This document shows, in pieces, positions 23,790-31,768 of a stretch of DNA of 33,672 nucleotides. Position 1 is the stretch's first letter. The number at the start of each line of letters is the position of its first letter. A program made the position numbers and the translations under genes. The stretch lies in assembly GCA_947570505.1 (NCBI GenBank), contig CANOTH010000010.1, forward strand, positions 1-33,672. Direction: 5' to 3'. Source of the DNA: an uncultured Candidatus Saccharibacteria bacterium. Lineage in GTDB: Bacteria; Patescibacteriota; Saccharimonadia; Saccharimonadales; Saccharimonadaceae. The notes below the pieces were generated by a model. That model saw only the letters and a program-made list of their open reading frames with translations, ran no database searches and was not told the DNA's origin.

Positions 23790-25388
23790 CTATTTAATTT
23801 TATAAATTAGTGCCTGATACCCTTTAATACTTCTAATTTTATCACAGTATACTTCAAATGGGTCATTTCCAACCACTAGACCGTGCACACTTAAAGCAGA
23901 AACTAATCCTTCTGAACTCAGGATATCTCGATAATGGTCAGCCTCTACCGTACGAACTAGCATAACTAATACTGATTCGTAGAGCATTTGTTTTTTGACA
24001 TTAGCAATGAACTCTTTGATATGGTCATCATTGATTTTACCCGCAAAAGGCTGCACGAGGATTAGATCAAATTTAACAGGTAGTTTCTTTTGATTGTAGA
24101 AATAAAATTTACTTAGGTCATTTGTCTCAAACCAGTTCGAGTGGCTATCCTCTATCCAAAGATTATTAAGATATACCGGATAATATTCGTCAAAACCAAT
24201 AATAGACAGATTGTGTTCGCTCATATTACCGATTAACAATATATCCGCCTCGTGAGTTAGTGGTAGTGGGAGTGGTGATAGGTAATTCTCAGTATAGTCA
24301 CGTAGCGCAAACCTGTAACACGCGGTGCTTTGTTTTTTATGACTATGTATCGCATAAGTTTTGAGTGGATAGGCATCACTACTAACTTTGGCTGCGAGCA
24401 AATCAAAATCATGCTTTAGATTACGATAATTACGTGCTAAAATATCGTCTCTTAGATCATAGGGGCACAGTTTTGTGTAAATATATCCATCAAAAATATG
24501 CCCGACTCGATTAATGATTTTTTTGACGATCCTGCGGATTAATGATATATGGTCCGCTTTTTGGGTTTGTGCCAAATCCGGATCATGATTTTCTCGCAAA
24601 ATAGTATCAACTTCTGAAAGTTCAAAACCGCGGCGCACAAGATCATCTTCGATCATTTTGACGGAGTATTCACTCACTCCGGTAATCATCTTATGCCAAT
24701 TTTCTACTGGAATTTGATCACGAATTTCTCCAGAAAAGAACTTTACCTTAAGCAACGGGAAATTATACTTCTGAATCGCTGCCTCTATATCATAATAAGG
24801 ATGATGCGCACGATCCCCGTACGGGACTAGTGCGTCAAAGTTGAAACCAGCTTTGTTGAGAATATATGTAAAACGTTGTTCGTAGCAAGCGCAAACCATT
24901 TTATGATTCTTTTCTGATTTAACACTTTTCATAAAATCGTAAAAAGTATCGTCTTGGAGCACGGGCTTTTTGAGTACCATAAAGTAACTTTGAATATGAA
25001 TATGCTGCAAATGTGCCATTGACAATCCCCAAACATCACAATCTCGACTATCCATTTCAGTAAATAAATCGCCAAGATTAAACAGTGGCCCATAGCATGA
25101 GTCGTTAGCTAAAATTAGCTCATCATACTTTTCGACTTTTTCGCGCCCAACTTTGCTTAATAGCTCTTGCCACGAACCAAAGTCATATTTTCCGTGTTTA
25201 GCACAATATATTTCTTTACAATATGGTTTAATTTTGGACTTTTCTGATTCACTCGCTTCGAATTCACCCCAATAATATACATCAGCAATTTTTGATAATG
25301 CTTTTATATAATATATGACGTAATCAGCAATTTCACCTCTACTATCAAAACCAGCAAAAAAGCAAAGTCTTTTCTTATTCCCTATCAT
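23790..25388 (-). CDS. RgpF-like rhamnan synthesis protein with an extra C-terminal domain
   Basis: A 532-residue cytoplasmic protein. Residues 6 to about 290 match the RgpF/rhamnan-synthesis F family, a rhamnosyltransferase-type enzyme of streptococcal rhamnose polysaccharide. Visible motifs are LCFFAGFDSRGEIADYV, YYWGEF, KYDFGSWQELL and ELILANDSCYGPL, then DCDVWGLS. A charged linker follows, and the last 190 residues form a second domain that I do not recognise; ADILLIGN and FDLILVQPF suggest a Rossmann/methyltransferase-like fold. It heads the rml operon, so dTDP-rhamnose supply and use are co-expressed. The extended -10 TGATATAAT ends 7 bp before ATG, with no Shine-Dalgarno, predicting a leaderless message. 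Confidence 0.82.
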   Translation of the reverse strand: MIGNKKRLCFFAGFDSRGEIADYVIYYIKALSKIADVYYWGEFEASESEKSKIKPYCKEIYCAKHGKYDFGSWQELLSKVGREKVEKYDELILANDSCYGPLFNLGDLFTEMDSRDCDVWGLSMAHLQHIHIQSYFMVLKKPVLQDDTFYDFMKSVKSEKNHKMVCACYEQRFTYILNKAGFNFDALVPYGDRAHHPYYDIEAAIQKYNFPLLKVKFFSGEIRDQIPVENWHKMITGVSEYSVKMIEDDLVRRGFELSEVDTILRENHDPDLAQTQKADHISLIRRIVKKIINRVGHIFDGYIYTKLCPYDLRDDILARNYRNLKHDFDLLAAKVSSDAYPLKTYAIHSHKKQSTACYRFALRDYTENYLSPLPLPLTHEADILLIGNMSEHNLSIIGFDEYYPVYLNNLWIEDSHSNWFETNDLSKFYFYNQKKLPVKFDLILVQPFAGKINDDHIKEFIANVKKQMLYESVLVMLVRTVEADHYRDILSSEGLVSALSVHGLVVGNDPFEVYCDKIRSIKGYQALIYKIK

Positions 25389-25395
25389 TACTATG

Positions 25396-25404
25396 ATTAT
25401 ATCA
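25396..25404 (-). promoter_or_regulatory. extended -10 giving a predicted leaderless mRNA (RgpF-rml operon)
   Basis: Minus-strand TGATATAAT ends 7 bp before ATG 25388, in the 21-bp gap after the tandem GT2 gene. No -35 match or Shine-Dalgarno is present. Confidence 0.62.
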
Positions 25405-25409
25405 TAGAA

Positions 25410-27389
25410 TTATCGAAAGTCTGAAGGTTGCATCTCTCTCAAACTGCAATCAGATCTATGACAAGTTAGGTTTGGGTTGTAATATGGATCACCATTTTGA
25501 TATAGATTAGGCCATGATTCTCGTAACTGCTGAGCTTCATGTTCCATACGTTCACGTTTTTCTGGTGTGGTGTCTGCGCCGCGACTTTTACTTTCGTAAT
25601 GATAGAACTTAGCATATGGTGTATAGACAATTAATTTACCGAGGCTACGAATTCTGAGGCAAAAGTCGACATCGTTAAATGATACTGCGAAGTCTTCGTT
25701 AAACCCCCCGACTTCTAGGTAAGTGTTCTTCTTAACCATCAAACACGCAGCGGTAACTGCCGAGTAATTGGTTACGCAGTTTGCACGATTAGAATAACTA
25801 AATTCTGGCCGAATATGGTGGAAGATATGTCCCGCGCTTCCACCTAAGCCTATAATAACTCCTGCATGCTGTAGTTCTTGATTAGAATATACCAATTGAG
25901 CACCCACCGCGCCTACACGATCGCGTTCGATAATTGCAACCATCTCGACAATTGAGTCTTTATTAATCATTTCAATATCATTGTTGAGGAGCAACAATAT
26001 TTCTCCCGAAGCATATTTTACTCCAAAATTATTGATTTTGGAGTAATTAAATTCCCCATCATAAGTGACGACTTTTATATTTTTGGCTTTTTTTATTTTT
26101 TTATAATAAGCGAAAGTTTCCGGTGCGACAGAATTATTTTCAACAATAATAAACTCAAGATTTTTATAAGTGCCACTCTCGACTGATTCAACAGTACGCC
26201 GAAGATCTTCGATATGGTCTTTGTTGGGAATAATCACACTTACTAATGGCTCATGCTTATTTTGATATCTGATACGATAAGTACCCAAAACCTTAGTATG
26301 CTCAATGGACTGAATATCTATACCACGACGTTTAAAATATTCTTCTAGCGCATGTTTGCCAGCATCAAAAGCATAAAGTTTATTGTGTGGATCTTGAGCG
26401 GTCGAACCGTCTCCCGCTCGCCAGTGATATAGAACTTTGGGTACATGATAAATTGTTGATGATGTATATAGTGCATCTTTCACTTTGGTTGATTCTTGGA
26501 CTTGTAATTTATCGTCTAACTTTAGGGCTTCTTCGATTAGTCGTAGGTACAAATCATAATCTTGTGCACCATCATACTCTGGCTGTTCGTAAAGCCCATC
26601 ACTAGTCTGGACCTTTTTAAGCAGCTTCTTTTCGCAAACAAAGAAATGATTAATATAATTGCAGCTTTCCATGAGGAACTCATTAAAATCTGGCTTCATG
26701 ACGTAAAAAGCATTTGGATCATCTTTGAAAGCTACAACATCTTCATCAGAATAAATTATCTTGATGTCTTTGTTAGTATTTAGCACTTTAGCATACTGAT
26801 AAAGTGCATCAGGTTCAAGAAAATCATCATGATCACAAAGACCAACATGAGTAATATCAGAATCTTGCATAGCAAGTTTAATAGCCTTATTAGTGTTACC
26901 AGCGATGCCTTCATTCTTATCTAATATACTATATATTATCCTAGAATCTTCGACGGCTAATTGTTTTATTCTCTCGGTTAGCTGAGTTTTGCCTTGTCGA
27001 TGTGGTGATGCATCTACCATGAAAAGCTTGAAATTCCCATAAGTTTGTGCCTTGAAACTTTCTAATAAGTCTTCTAAATATTCTGCTTTAGTATTATAAA
27101 GCGGGATTGCGATTCCAAAACATGGCTGATACTCAAACTTGAATAGGGTTTGCTGTTTTAATTCTTGTTGCGTAGGACGTGTGACTTTGAGATAGTCGCG
27201 ATATTGGTATCTCTGTTCTATATATTGATAGTGAAGCTTCGATCTTAATCGCCGCCGAAATTCACCCAATCCCCCCCTACGGAGGATTTTATAACCTTTG
27301 GAAATATTTTTTGGATATACAAAACTAACTATAAATGCACCATGACGTCGTATGCGCCCAAGCAACTTATGAATTCTATTTACACTCAT
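25410..27389 (-). CDS. two-domain family 2 glycosyltransferase (rhamnosyltransferase-like)
   Basis: A 659-residue cytoplasmic protein with a basic N-terminal 90 residues and two GT2 catalytic domains in tandem. Domain 1 (about 92-330) has FGIAIPLYNTKAEYLEDLLESF, a DASPHRQG loop and CDHDDFLEPDA. Domain 2 (about 375-610) has VSVIIPNKDHIEDL, IVENNS, LLLNNDIE and a FNEDF-x-VSFNDVDFC-LR motif seen in O-antigen rhamnosyltransferases. Such bifunctional enzymes add two sugars in turn, or one domain may be regulatory. It lies just upstream of the RgpF/rml operon, so dTDP-rhamnose is the likely donor (inference). A TGTTATAAT ends 7 bp before the ATG with no Shine-Dalgarno. Confidence 0.88.
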   Translation of the reverse strand: MSVNRIHKLLGRIRRHGAFIVSFVYPKNISKGYKILRRGGLGEFRRRLRSKLHYQYIEQRYQYRDYLKVTRPTQQELKQQTLFKFEYQPCFGIAIPLYNTKAEYLEDLLESFKAQTYGNFKLFMVDASPHRQGKTQLTERIKQLAVEDSRIIYSILDKNEGIAGNTNKAIKLAMQDSDITHVGLCDHDDFLEPDALYQYAKVLNTNKDIKIIYSDEDVVAFKDDPNAFYVMKPDFNEFLMESCNYINHFFVCEKKLLKKVQTSDGLYEQPEYDGAQDYDLYLRLIEEALKLDDKLQVQESTKVKDALYTSSTIYHVPKVLYHWRAGDGSTAQDPHNKLYAFDAGKHALEEYFKRRGIDIQSIEHTKVLGTYRIRYQNKHEPLVSVIIPNKDHIEDLRRTVESVESGTYKNLEFIIVENNSVAPETFAYYKKIKKAKNIKVVTYDGEFNYSKINNFGVKYASGEILLLLNNDIEMINKDSIVEMVAIIERDRVGAVGAQLVYSNQELQHAGVIIGLGGSAGHIFHHIRPEFSYSNRANCVTNYSAVTAACLMVKKNTYLEVGGFNEDFAVSFNDVDFCLRIRSLGKLIVYTPYAKFYHYESKSRGADTTPEKRERMEHEAQQLRESWPNLYQNGDPYYNPNLTCHRSDCSLREMQPSDFR

Positions 27390-27396
27390 AATTATG

Positions 27397-27405
27397 ATTA
27401 TAACA
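27397..27405 (-). promoter_or_regulatory. extended -10 giving a predicted leaderless mRNA (tandem GT2)
   Basis: Minus-strand TGTTATAAT ends 7 bp before ATG 27389. No Shine-Dalgarno is present. Confidence 0.62.
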
Positions 27406-27415
27406 TATGGTAATC

Positions 27416-27457
27416 CACCTTAAAAAGGACGACTCTATGATAGAGGCCACCAAGGTG
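27416..27457 (-). terminator. probable terminator after the ChW-repeat protein gene
   Basis: On the minus strand CTCTA (27441-27445 on +) pairs with TAGAG (27433-27437), followed by a T run (27422-27426). An outer CACCTT/AAGGTG pairing (27416-27421 with 27452-27457) encloses it. It starts 3 bp after the stop at 27460. Confidence 0.5.
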
Positions 27458-27459
27458 CA

Positions 27460-29238
27460 CTATCTTTTGCGTAGCTGAATTTCTATGGCTTCGATTTGGT
27501 GATTTTGGTCTTTGGTACCGGATAGGCTACCATTTTCCACCCAATCCATCCATCCAATATCAGAAACGTGTGTACGATATCTAATGGTGAACCGTTGAGC
27601 AAGATCTCCCGTTAGCCTAATCTCAATAGCTTCGATAGGTAGGGCTTGACCAGTGGTGCCAGCAGTTTGACCATCTGTCATCCACGAGGACCAGCCCTTG
27701 CCTCTAACATATACATGATATTGAACGTCAGGCATGATAATACTATTACCATCATCACCTACAAGCCTAATATTGATAGCTTCCATTTGGCGAGCTTGTC
27801 CAGTGGTGCCAGACAGATTACCGTTTTTGACCCACCCCATCCAACCAATATCGGCAACATGCGATTGATATTCAATGAAGAAATAGCGGTCGACGATATC
27901 TCCATTAATACTACGATAGGTAACATTGGTCACACTAGCTGGTAAATCAATACTACTATTTTTCTTTACAATAGCAATTTGAATTGCTTCAACCTGGCGA
28001 GTCTCCAATTCGGTCCCAGCAGGTGCACCGTTTTTGACCCACCCCATCCAACCAATATCAGCGGCATGTACACGATAATATATATCATATTGTTTCGCTA
28101 ACTCTCCGATTAGTTGTAGCTGAATAGCTTCGATAGCTTTACTACGTCCAGTGGTGCCAGATACCTCACCTCCGTGGTGCCAAGTTGATTCCCATCCTAT
28201 ATCTTGAATATGCGAGCGGTAAACGATTTGGTCATTATATTTATCCAAATTCACTTTAACTGCCTCAAGTCTAGTCGACAAACCAACTGTCCCAGAGGCT
28301 ATACCGCCGGATTGAGTATCTTGCCAACCAATTTCTGCTACATGGGTTTGATAGTTAAAATTTAGATCGTTACGAACTTCTGGTACTTCGTCAATTTTAT
28401 TGATGTGTGCTTCTTGTGTACTTCCAAACCAATCCGTAAAATACATATAGAAATTACGGTTGCCATAAGATGAACAAGTATCGCCAGTACCATAGCCAGC
28501 ACTTAGAGCGGCGCTATTAGGTTGATATGGAGTATACCGGTATAAGGCTGAAGTTGCCCGGTTCTCGATGTAAATATTGGTACCGCCACAGTTTCTATTA
28601 GGATGATACTGAACATAATTAGTGCGTCCGGCTGGATAATTAGACCAGCCACCATCCAGCACCGAGCGGAACATGGCAGCAGCATTGCGAACTTGATTCT
28701 TGAAGCCATAATACTTTGTATCACAAGCAGCTGTGTCCGGGCAGCCATAACCAGTGGCAGCACGATAATTATATGAGTTGGGGTAGGAATCCGTAATCAA
28801 ACCTTGCTCTTTCTCGAGCAAGACAATAATAACTTGGGGATTAATTTTGTAATCTTGGGCCGCCTGATAGATAATCTCTGCTGCGGTTTGCCCAGAGCCA
28901 ATTGTTTGGCCATCACCAAAGCGCTCTTCAGAGAGACAGACAAAATGTCCATTCTCGAAATGCCAAGTGATCTTAGGATATTGTTTGGTTAATTGTTGAT
29001 AAAGGATATAATTAGTGTTATTACAATTCCCTTTTTCCGTCAGAAAGCTCTGAATCTCATTTATTGACATAGAGTTATAATTCCCCATGACTTGATCGCT
29101 AATAATATTGCCGGGGTTAAACCCGCTGGCACTGGCGGCTGAGGTAGTAGATTGCAAAGTTTGCAGTATACAATATGCCAACACAATCATGGCGAGTGTT
29201 GCACAAAGCGAAATTAGTTTCCCTGCTTTTCTAATCAT
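27460..29238 (-). CDS. secreted lysozyme-like hydrolase with six ChW repeats
   Basis: A 592-residue exported protein. Residues 1-36 form a signal peptide ending near SAASA. Residues 38-273 are a domain shared with the paralogue at 29952-31286. They contain AAEIIYQAAQDYKINPQV then LLEKEQGLI (141-149), which resembles the catalytic-glutamate helix of lytic-transglycosylase/lysozyme folds. Several conserved cysteines suggest disulphides. Residues about 295-592 are six copies of a ~45-residue repeat (pattern Y-x-x-H-x-x-x-IGW ... G-x-x-SGT-x-G ... x-EAI-x-I-x-L). These are clostridial hydrophobic-W (ChW) repeats, which bind surfaces. Its ATG overlaps the upstream gene's TGA (ATGA), so they are one operon. 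Likely role: binding or cutting a cell wall, perhaps the host's. Confidence 0.82.
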   Translation of the reverse strand: MIRKAGKLISLCATLAMIVLAYCILQTLQSTTSAASASGFNPGNIISDQVMGNYNSMSINEIQSFLTEKGNCNNTNYILYQQLTKQYPKITWHFENGHFVCLSEERFGDGQTIGSGQTAAEIIYQAAQDYKINPQVIIVLLEKEQGLITDSYPNSYNYRAATGYGCPDTAACDTKYYGFKNQVRNAAAMFRSVLDGGWSNYPAGRTNYVQYHPNRNCGGTNIYIENRATSALYRYTPYQPNSAALSAGYGTGDTCSSYGNRNFYMYFTDWFGSTQEAHINKIDEVPEVRNDLNFNYQTHVAEIGWQDTQSGGIASGTVGLSTRLEAVKVNLDKYNDQIVYRSHIQDIGWESTWHHGGEVSGTTGRSKAIEAIQLQLIGELAKQYDIYYRVHAADIGWMGWVKNGAPAGTELETRQVEAIQIAIVKKNSSIDLPASVTNVTYRSINGDIVDRYFFIEYQSHVADIGWMGWVKNGNLSGTTGQARQMEAINIRLVGDDGNSIIMPDVQYHVYVRGKGWSSWMTDGQTAGTTGQALPIEAIEIRLTGDLAQRFTIRYRTHVSDIGWMDWVENGSLSGTKDQNHQIEAIEIQLRKR

Positions 29239-29843
29239 AGTTGTACTCCATCTTTAATAATACCTTTTTTATCATCACTTGTAATTACAATTTTGATCTC
29301 ATAATAGTCTGACGGTAGACCCTGAGCTGGAATCTCAAAGGTTTCACAGTAGGATGTGGCAATATCGGCATGGGCTGCCTTAGTCATGGTATCGCTATGG
29401 CCGGTGTTCTGCCCCTTAATAGTAACAGTACAGGTACCACCACTAGTGAGATATTGGTCGATATTAGTATCAATAATTAATTTGCCGTTCTCTACATTAC
29501 GATAACTTACTACACCGGTGATTTCTTCTAGTTTATTGGGGTCTTCACCCTCAAATTGTACCACTTTATCCTCAGGACGTTCTTCTTCATCGGAAGGCTC
29601 AGAGGAAGCTGGCTTATCTTCGTTATTGTTTGGTTGATTATTCGACTCGACACTGGTTATTTTATCATCATTCGCACTATCATCTTCTTTATGACTACGG
29701 CTAAAACAAATAATAAGACCTGTGATAATAGCTACAATCGCCAAGATAATGGCTCCGATGAACCATGGGCGCTTCAAAAGTGGAATACGATGCTGTTTGG
29801 GATGGGTTTGAGATTTTTTGGAACTAGTGTTTTTATTTGTCAT
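29235..29843 (-). CDS. membrane-anchored protein with acidic linker, unknown function
   Basis: A 202-residue protein. A basic, polar N-terminus (about 1-27) precedes a single TM helix (about 29-48). An acidic low-complexity linker rich in D, E, N, S and P (about 50-100) follows, and then an extracytoplasmic domain (about 105-202) of predicted beta strands with two cysteines (CTVTIKG and SYCETFEI). This layout suits a surface protein held off the membrane by a flexible spacer. AGGAG lies before the ATG. The promoter is at 29864-29891 with a palindrome over its -35. It is co-transcribed with the ChW-repeat hydrolase through an ATGA overlap, so the two probably work together at the surface. The C-terminal fold is not recognised. 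Confidence 0.75.
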   Translation of the reverse strand: MTNKNTSSKKSQTHPKQHRIPLLKRPWFIGAIILAIVAIITGLIICFSRSHKEDDSANDDKITSVESNNQPNNNEDKPASSEPSDEEERPEDKVVQFEGEDPNKLEEITGVVSYRNVENGKLIIDTNIDQYLTSGGTCTVTIKGQNTGHSDTMTKAAHADIATSYCETFEIPAQGLPSDYYEIKIVITSDDKKGIIKDGVQL

Positions 29844-29863
29844 GGAATTATTCTCCTATTTTT

Positions 29864-29891
29864 AGTATATCAGATGTATTGGATGCGTCAA
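29864..29891 (-). promoter_or_regulatory. promoter of the 29235-29843 / ChW operon
   Basis: Minus-strand TTGACG (29886-29891) and TATACT (29864-29869) with a 16-bp spacer; TGA before TATACT makes the -10 extended. The -35 lies inside a 19-bp palindrome. Confidence 0.65.
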
Positions 29892-29904
29892 GGTTACCTT
29901 GACG
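29886..29904. promoter_or_regulatory. operator-like palindrome over the -35
   Basis: CGTCAAGGTTACCTTGACG is a perfect inverted repeat with 9-bp arms around one central base. It covers the -35 of the promoter for the membrane-anchored protein and ChW hydrolase. It could be a repressor site; no regulator is identified. Confidence 0.45.
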
Positions 29905-29912
29905 GGATGGAT

Positions 29913-29941
29913 TAGCGGTGTGTCGCTAGGACACACCGCTA
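29913..29941 (-). terminator. 12-bp hairpin just after the lectin hydrolase gene
   Basis: TAGCGGTGTGTC (29913-29924) pairs perfectly with GACACACCGCTA (29930-29941) around a 5-nt loop, 10 bp past the stop at 29952. There is no T run on either side, so it may be a 3'-end stabiliser or a weak terminator rather than a classical one. Confidence 0.5.
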
Positions 29942-29951
29942 CTTACTATAT

Positions 29952-31286
29952 CTAGTCACTATATATGACGATAAACTTCTGCGTGTCACTATTGATGAGG
30001 TTCCATAGTGCAAGATTTGTGCCGATAGTAGTTTTATTGGAATAAGTATAAATGGCATAGCGCCCCGAACAAGCTGGAATAAACTCATAATATCCATCTC
30101 CAGTGGAGACTATTTTCCAACGTTGGCTGCAAAGCTGACTATTGGTATTGACCTGTACTTTTGCCGTGGGGACCATAAATCCTCGATATACTTCAAGTAC
30201 CTTACCAGTAGCTACATTTGTGATCGTATAATCGTCGGTCCTCTTATTGTATGTAATGCGCCACTGCTGATTTTTACTTCGATTTTTAGTCCAAAGTTGT
30301 ACATTGCCATTACTATGAGCATTAAGTGCTACAGCTTCTGGGTTTTTCTTGGGTAAAATCACATAATTACGATTTGTAGAATTTTTACTAATTGGCACAC
30401 TCTTAAGTGGTGTAGCTTGAGGTTTTACCGTAGATGTAACTATAGGTGCTCGACTTGAAGTGATCTGCGTACTACCGAACCACCTTGTAAATAATACGTA
30501 AAAATTACGGTTACCGTAAGCAGAGCAGGCATTGCCAAGACCTGTACCAGCATTGAGAGCAGCACTATTAGGCTGATAAGGGGTATATCTATAAAGAGCA
30601 GCCGTAGCACGGTTTTCTACATAGACATACGTGCCACCACAATTTGCTTTGGGGTTATAACGAATATATGTGCTACGATAAGCTGGATAATTTGACCAAC
30701 CTCCATTTAGAACCGTCCGAAAAAGTGCTGCAGCATTTCTAACTTGATTCTTAAAGCCATAATATCTCGTGTTGCAGGCTGACGTATCAGGACAACCATA
30801 ACCAGTAGCCGTACGATAGTTGAAAGAATTCGGATACGAATCGCTGATTAAGCTCTGCTCTTTCTCTAGCAACACAAGCAGGACTTGTGGATTAATACGA
30901 TAATCTTGAGCCGCCTGATAAATGATTTCTGCTGCGGTTTGTCCTGATCCCACTAAAAGACCGTCCCCGAAGCGCTCTTCTGCTAGACAAACAAATTTTC
31001 CATTTTGCCAATGCCAAGTAATGCCTGGGTAACGTATGGTGAGTTGGCGATAGAGATTATAATCACGGTTATTACAATTCCCTCTTATAGTGAGAAAGTT
31101 TTGTATCTCTGCAAGGGTCATAGAATTATAATTCCCCATGACTGCATCTGACATAATATTACCTGGTCGAAAGCCGCTCACACTAGCAGCCGAAGCCGAT
31201 AACATAAATTGCGGCATAAGATTTAGTAGGAAAGCCATAATGGCTATTATTCCAATGCGAACAAGAGCTCTGAGTTTTTGTATCAT
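29952..31286 (-). CDS. secreted lysozyme-like hydrolase with C-terminal ricin-type lectin domain
   Basis: A 444-residue exported protein with a signal peptide (1-35, ending SASAAS). Its N-terminal domain (about 37-275) is closely similar to that of the 27460-29238 protein, including INPQVLLVLLEKEQSLISDSY and the same cysteines. After a Pro/Ser/Thr linker (about 278-305) the C-terminus (about 308-444) shows two or three QxW-type repeats (NVQLWTKN...NQQWRI, QRWKIVS, LALWNL). These are typical of ricin B-like carbohydrate-binding trefoils. Own promoter at 31389-31418. Start codon: GGGAG lies 7 bp before the ATG. A 9-codon upstream ORF with a stronger Shine-Dalgarno ends on the same ATG. Likely role: wall-active or adhesive surface protein. 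Confidence 0.82.
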   Translation of the reverse strand: MIQKLRALVRIGIIAIMAFLLNLMPQFMLSASAASVSGFRPGNIMSDAVMGNYNSMTLAEIQNFLTIRGNCNNRDYNLYRQLTIRYPGITWHWQNGKFVCLAEERFGDGLLVGSGQTAAEIIYQAAQDYRINPQVLLVLLEKEQSLISDSYPNSFNYRTATGYGCPDTSACNTRYYGFKNQVRNAAALFRTVLNGGWSNYPAYRSTYIRYNPKANCGGTYVYVENRATAALYRYTPYQPNSAALNAGTGLGNACSAYGNRNFYVLFTRWFGSTQITSSRAPIVTSTVKPQATPLKSVPISKNSTNRNYVILPKKNPEAVALNAHSNGNVQLWTKNRSKNQQWRITYNKRTDDYTITNVATGKVLEVYRGFMVPTAKVQVNTNSQLCSQRWKIVSTGDGYYEFIPACSGRYAIYTYSNKTTIGTNLALWNLINSDTQKFIVIYSD

Positions 31287-31312
31287 ATTTGCGCTCCCAA
31301 AATAGGATTCAT
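31283..31312 (-). other. 9-codon upstream ORF overlapping the lectin hydrolase start
   Basis: On the minus strand ATG at 31312 follows AAGGAGGTTGAC (31313-31324), a stronger Shine-Dalgarno than the main gene has. It reads MNPILGAQI, and its TGA (31283-31285) overlaps the main gene's ATG. This is the geometry of translational coupling. Confidence 0.45.
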
Positions 31313-31388
31313 GTCAACCTCCTTATTTTCTGACATAAAATTAATGGATTTTTAACAGTAAATTCGCGATATTTTTCTGTCTGACTGG

Positions 31389-31418
31389 AGTATAACAAAA
31401 TTCAAAAAAAATTAGCAA
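31389..31418 (-). promoter_or_regulatory. promoter of the lectin hydrolase gene
   Basis: Minus-strand TTGCTA (31413-31418) and TATACT (31389-31394) with an 18-bp spacer; TGT before TATACT makes the -10 extended. The predicted leader to the upstream ORF is about 70 nt. Confidence 0.55.
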
Positions 31419-31443
31419 GCATATCCTCGTTAATTTGACAAAA

Positions 31444-31767
31444 TTATAATTCGAGACCCAAAATATCAGCGGCTTGACGGAGGATTTTGCGTTCTTCAGG
31501 ATCAGCAATTTCTAAACTGCGATTAAACAACTCAACTGTTTCCGTATGATTAAGATCTAAGACTTCTAATGATCTAGCGGCACCAGGAATTTTTTTCAGA
31601 GCATTTTTAGCTACGAGATTATTAATATGCTCAGCAACTGCAGAAACCGAAGATAATCCTAAAGCCGTCATGATTTCACGATAAGTTGGTGAGACACCAT
31701 GAGACATAGTATAATCATTAATAAACTCAATAATAAGCATTTGTTTTTTGGTTAATTTCGTCTTCAT
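31444..31767 (-). CDS. LexA DNA-binding-domain-only regulator
   Basis: A 107-residue protein. Residues 1-65 match the winged helix-turn-helix of LexA: LTKKQMLIIEFINDYTMSHG, SPTYREIMTALGLSSVSAVAEHINNL, then a basic KNALKKIPGAARSLEVL wing. Full LexA is about 200 residues, with a C-terminal self-cleaving S24 serine/lysine domain and Ala-Gly cleavage site. All of that is missing; the last 35 residues form a short helical tail instead. It therefore cannot self-cleave and must be controlled differently, if it represses at all. A TATTAT ends 5 bp before the ATG with no Shine-Dalgarno. It is divergent from the LCP gene and shares its -10 region. Confidence 0.85.
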   Translation of the reverse strand: MKTKLTKKQMLIIEFINDYTMSHGVSPTYREIMTALGLSSVSAVAEHINNLVAKNALKKIPGAARSLEVLDLNHTETVELFNRSLEIADPEERKILRQAADILGLEL

Positions 31768-31768
31768 A

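Noticed and set aside
5532..27389. Mobile element or prophage carrying the polysaccharide island
   Set aside because: No transposase, integrase, terminal repeats or attachment-site duplication was seen; the nearby tRNA shows no duplicated 3' end in this window.
29556..29915. 119-codon + strand ORF antisense to the membrane-anchored protein
   Set aside because: Its hydrophobic translation is the complement of the acidic linker codons; no start signals.
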